From NCBI GenBank assembly GCA_946415665.1, contig CAMKTI010000108.1, positions 1 to 5,904 of the forward strand: DNA of 5,904 bases. The letters run 5' to 3'. The stretch is from an uncultured Clostridia bacterium. GTDB lineage: Bacteria; Bacillota; Clostridia; Lachnospirales; CAMVHY01. Positions 4,853 through 5,904 of the stretch are shown in pieces (position 1 is the stretch's first letter; the number at the start of each line of letters is the position of its first letter). A program made the position numbers and the translations under genes. Under the pieces are notes generated by a model that saw nothing but the letters and a program-made list of their open reading frames with translations, had not been told where the DNA came from and made no database searches.

Positions 4853-5904
4853 ATGAAGGTGATAAAAATCGGAAAGATAAGTAAAAGAAAGCTGGCGATT
4901 TTATTTAAAAAAATTTTTTTTATGCTGGAAGCAGGAATCGGAATAAGCAAAGCAATAAATATTTTGTATATAAATAGTTTGAAGAATAAAAAAGAAAAGC
5001 TGATGAATAAAATTTTGGGCGATATAGATAAAAATATTTTGGCCGGACAATCGTTTTCGAGTTGCTTATTAAAATATAAAAAATATTTTTCTGGATTTAT
5101 AATAAATATGATAAAGGCAGGAGAATCTAGCGGAAATTTAAATCAAGTGATTTATAAACTTGCGAATTATTATGAACGTGAAGCGGATTTAGCAGAAAAT
5201 TTTTCGCGCGTTTTAATTTATCCTGTTATAGTTTGCGTTATGATGCTCGCGGTTTTAATTTTTGCTTTGGTTTTTGTTATTCCGAGTTATAGTCAAATGT
5301 TTGGTGAAAATGATTTGCCTGTTATGACAAAATTTGTTGTTGGCATAAGTAATTTTGTTTGTAATTATTATTTGTTTTTGATAGCGATTTTAATAATATT
5401 TTTTTTGGCTTTAAAAATTTTTTTTAAGAGCGATCGGGGAAAATTGTTTTACGGGAAATTTTTATTTTTGTCGTTTATAAGAAAAATTTATCGGCCGTAT
5501 TTAAATTTTATGTTTGCGCAGATCTTAAATATTATGTTGAGTTCGGGCGTAAATATTGTTTTTGCGATCTTAAATGCAAAAGAAGTTATTGATAATAAAT
5601 TTTTAGATAATAATTTTGAGGTGGTGATAAAAAAAATAAAAAGCGGAGAAAAAATAAGCCAAGCGATTGGCGAAACAAAAATTTTTGATGAGATTTTGGT
5701 TGAAATGATAAGCGTCGGAGAAAACAGTGGAAATTTATCAAATGTTGCGGCGCATTGCGAAAAATATTTTGAAAGTGAATTTATGAGTAATATAAAAAAG
5801 CTGGAAAAGTTAATCGAGCCAATATTGACGATTGCGATCGGATTAATTTTAGCTATAATAATGCTTGCGATCATGGAACCAAGTTTTTCTATGGGGGATA
5901 TTTT
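4853..5904 (+). CDS. GspF/PilC/ComGB-like inner-membrane platform protein of a type II secretion/type IV pilus system, 3' end outside window
   Basis: This polytopic protein anchors the assembly ATPase and drives pilin polymerisation in type IV pili, type II secretion or competence pseudopili. The 350 codons visible show two T2SSF domains (about 11-138 and 215-342). Each has the family GE-x-SGN signature: GESSGN at 90-95 and GENSGN at 289-294. Membrane segments are predicted at about 121-143, 165-189 and 322-342. The final residues IEPILTIAIGLILAIIMLAIMEPSFSMGDI are the canonical C-terminus, so the stop should lie within a few codons of the edge. At about 350 residues it is closer to ComGB size than to PilC (about 400), and the N-terminal extension is short. 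The start is uncertain: ATG 4853 has no clear Shine-Dalgarno, and GTG 4844 in the same frame is an alternative. It is divergent from sleC. Pilin and ATPase genes, normally adjacent, would have to lie to the right. Confidence 0.88.
   Translation, partial: MKVIKIGKISKRKLAILFKKIFFMLEAGIGISKAINILYINSLKNKKEKLMNKILGDIDKNILAGQSFSSCLLKYKKYFSGFIINMIKAGESSGNLNQVIYKLANYYEREADLAENFSRVLIYPVIVCVMMLAVLIFALVFVIPSYSQMFGENDLPVMTKFVVGISNFVCNYYLFLIAILIIFFLALKIFFKSDRGKLFYGKFLFLSFIRKIYRPYLNFMFAQILNIMLSSGVNIVFAILNAKEVIDNKFLDNNFEVVIKKIKSGEKISQAIGETKIFDEILVEMISVGENSGNLSNVAAHCEKYFESEFMSNIKKLEKLIEPILTIAIGLILAIIMLAIMEPSFSMGDI

Noticed and set aside
5488..5874. Minus-strand open frame of 128 codons
   Set aside because: Antisense shadow of the pilC-like gene, whose second T2SSF domain is unmistakable in the plus strand; the shadow is an Ile/Phe-rich artefact of A+T-rich coding DNA.

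Overview
The window is very A+T-rich DNA with strong Shine-Dalgarno sites. It carries a SleC-type spore cortex-lytic gene behind a mother-cell-type sporulation promoter, and a type II secretion/type IV pilus platform gene. Together these point to a low-GC, endospore-forming Clostridia-like Bacillota. No RNA gene, CRISPR array or complete insertion sequence was seen.

Left part (1-873, minus strand): an Rpn-family PD-(D/E)XK nuclease/transposase-like gene that runs off the left edge. Its frame is open over all 291 codons in the window except for one TAA at codon 103, where a glutamine codon is the likely ancestor. A strong internal ribosome-binding site and ATG (312) would still allow the C-terminal part to be made alone. 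This matches the intragenic antitoxin arrangement known for Rpn proteins.

Positions 874-1204 are non-coding. They hold an orphan terminator hairpin (copy 1 of a 43-bp exact repeat) and the promoter and RBS of the next gene.

Centre (1205-3487, plus strand): a 760-residue protein I cannot assign. It is rich in Asn, Lys and Cys, appears to be an alpha-helical repeat protein, and has one C-terminal membrane segment. It is bracketed by the two copies of the terminator repeat, which suggests it was acquired or rearranged as a unit.

Right part: sleC-like gene (3548-4783, minus strand) converges on the orphan gene over the second terminator copy. A plus-strand GspF/PilC/ComGB-like gene starts at about 4853 and is cut by the right edge, probably just short of its stop codon. 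sleC and the pilC-like gene are divergent, with a 69-bp gap holding a sigma-E/sigma-K-like promoter for sleC and a TATAAT box on the opposite strand.

The genes do not form one operon: each seems to be its own transcription unit. The left half looks like accessory DNA (decayed Rpn locus, orphan gene, duplicated terminators). The right half looks like ordinary clostridial core functions. The points most worth a second look are the toxin-broken, antitoxin-retained Rpn locus and the orphan gene flanked by direct repeats.
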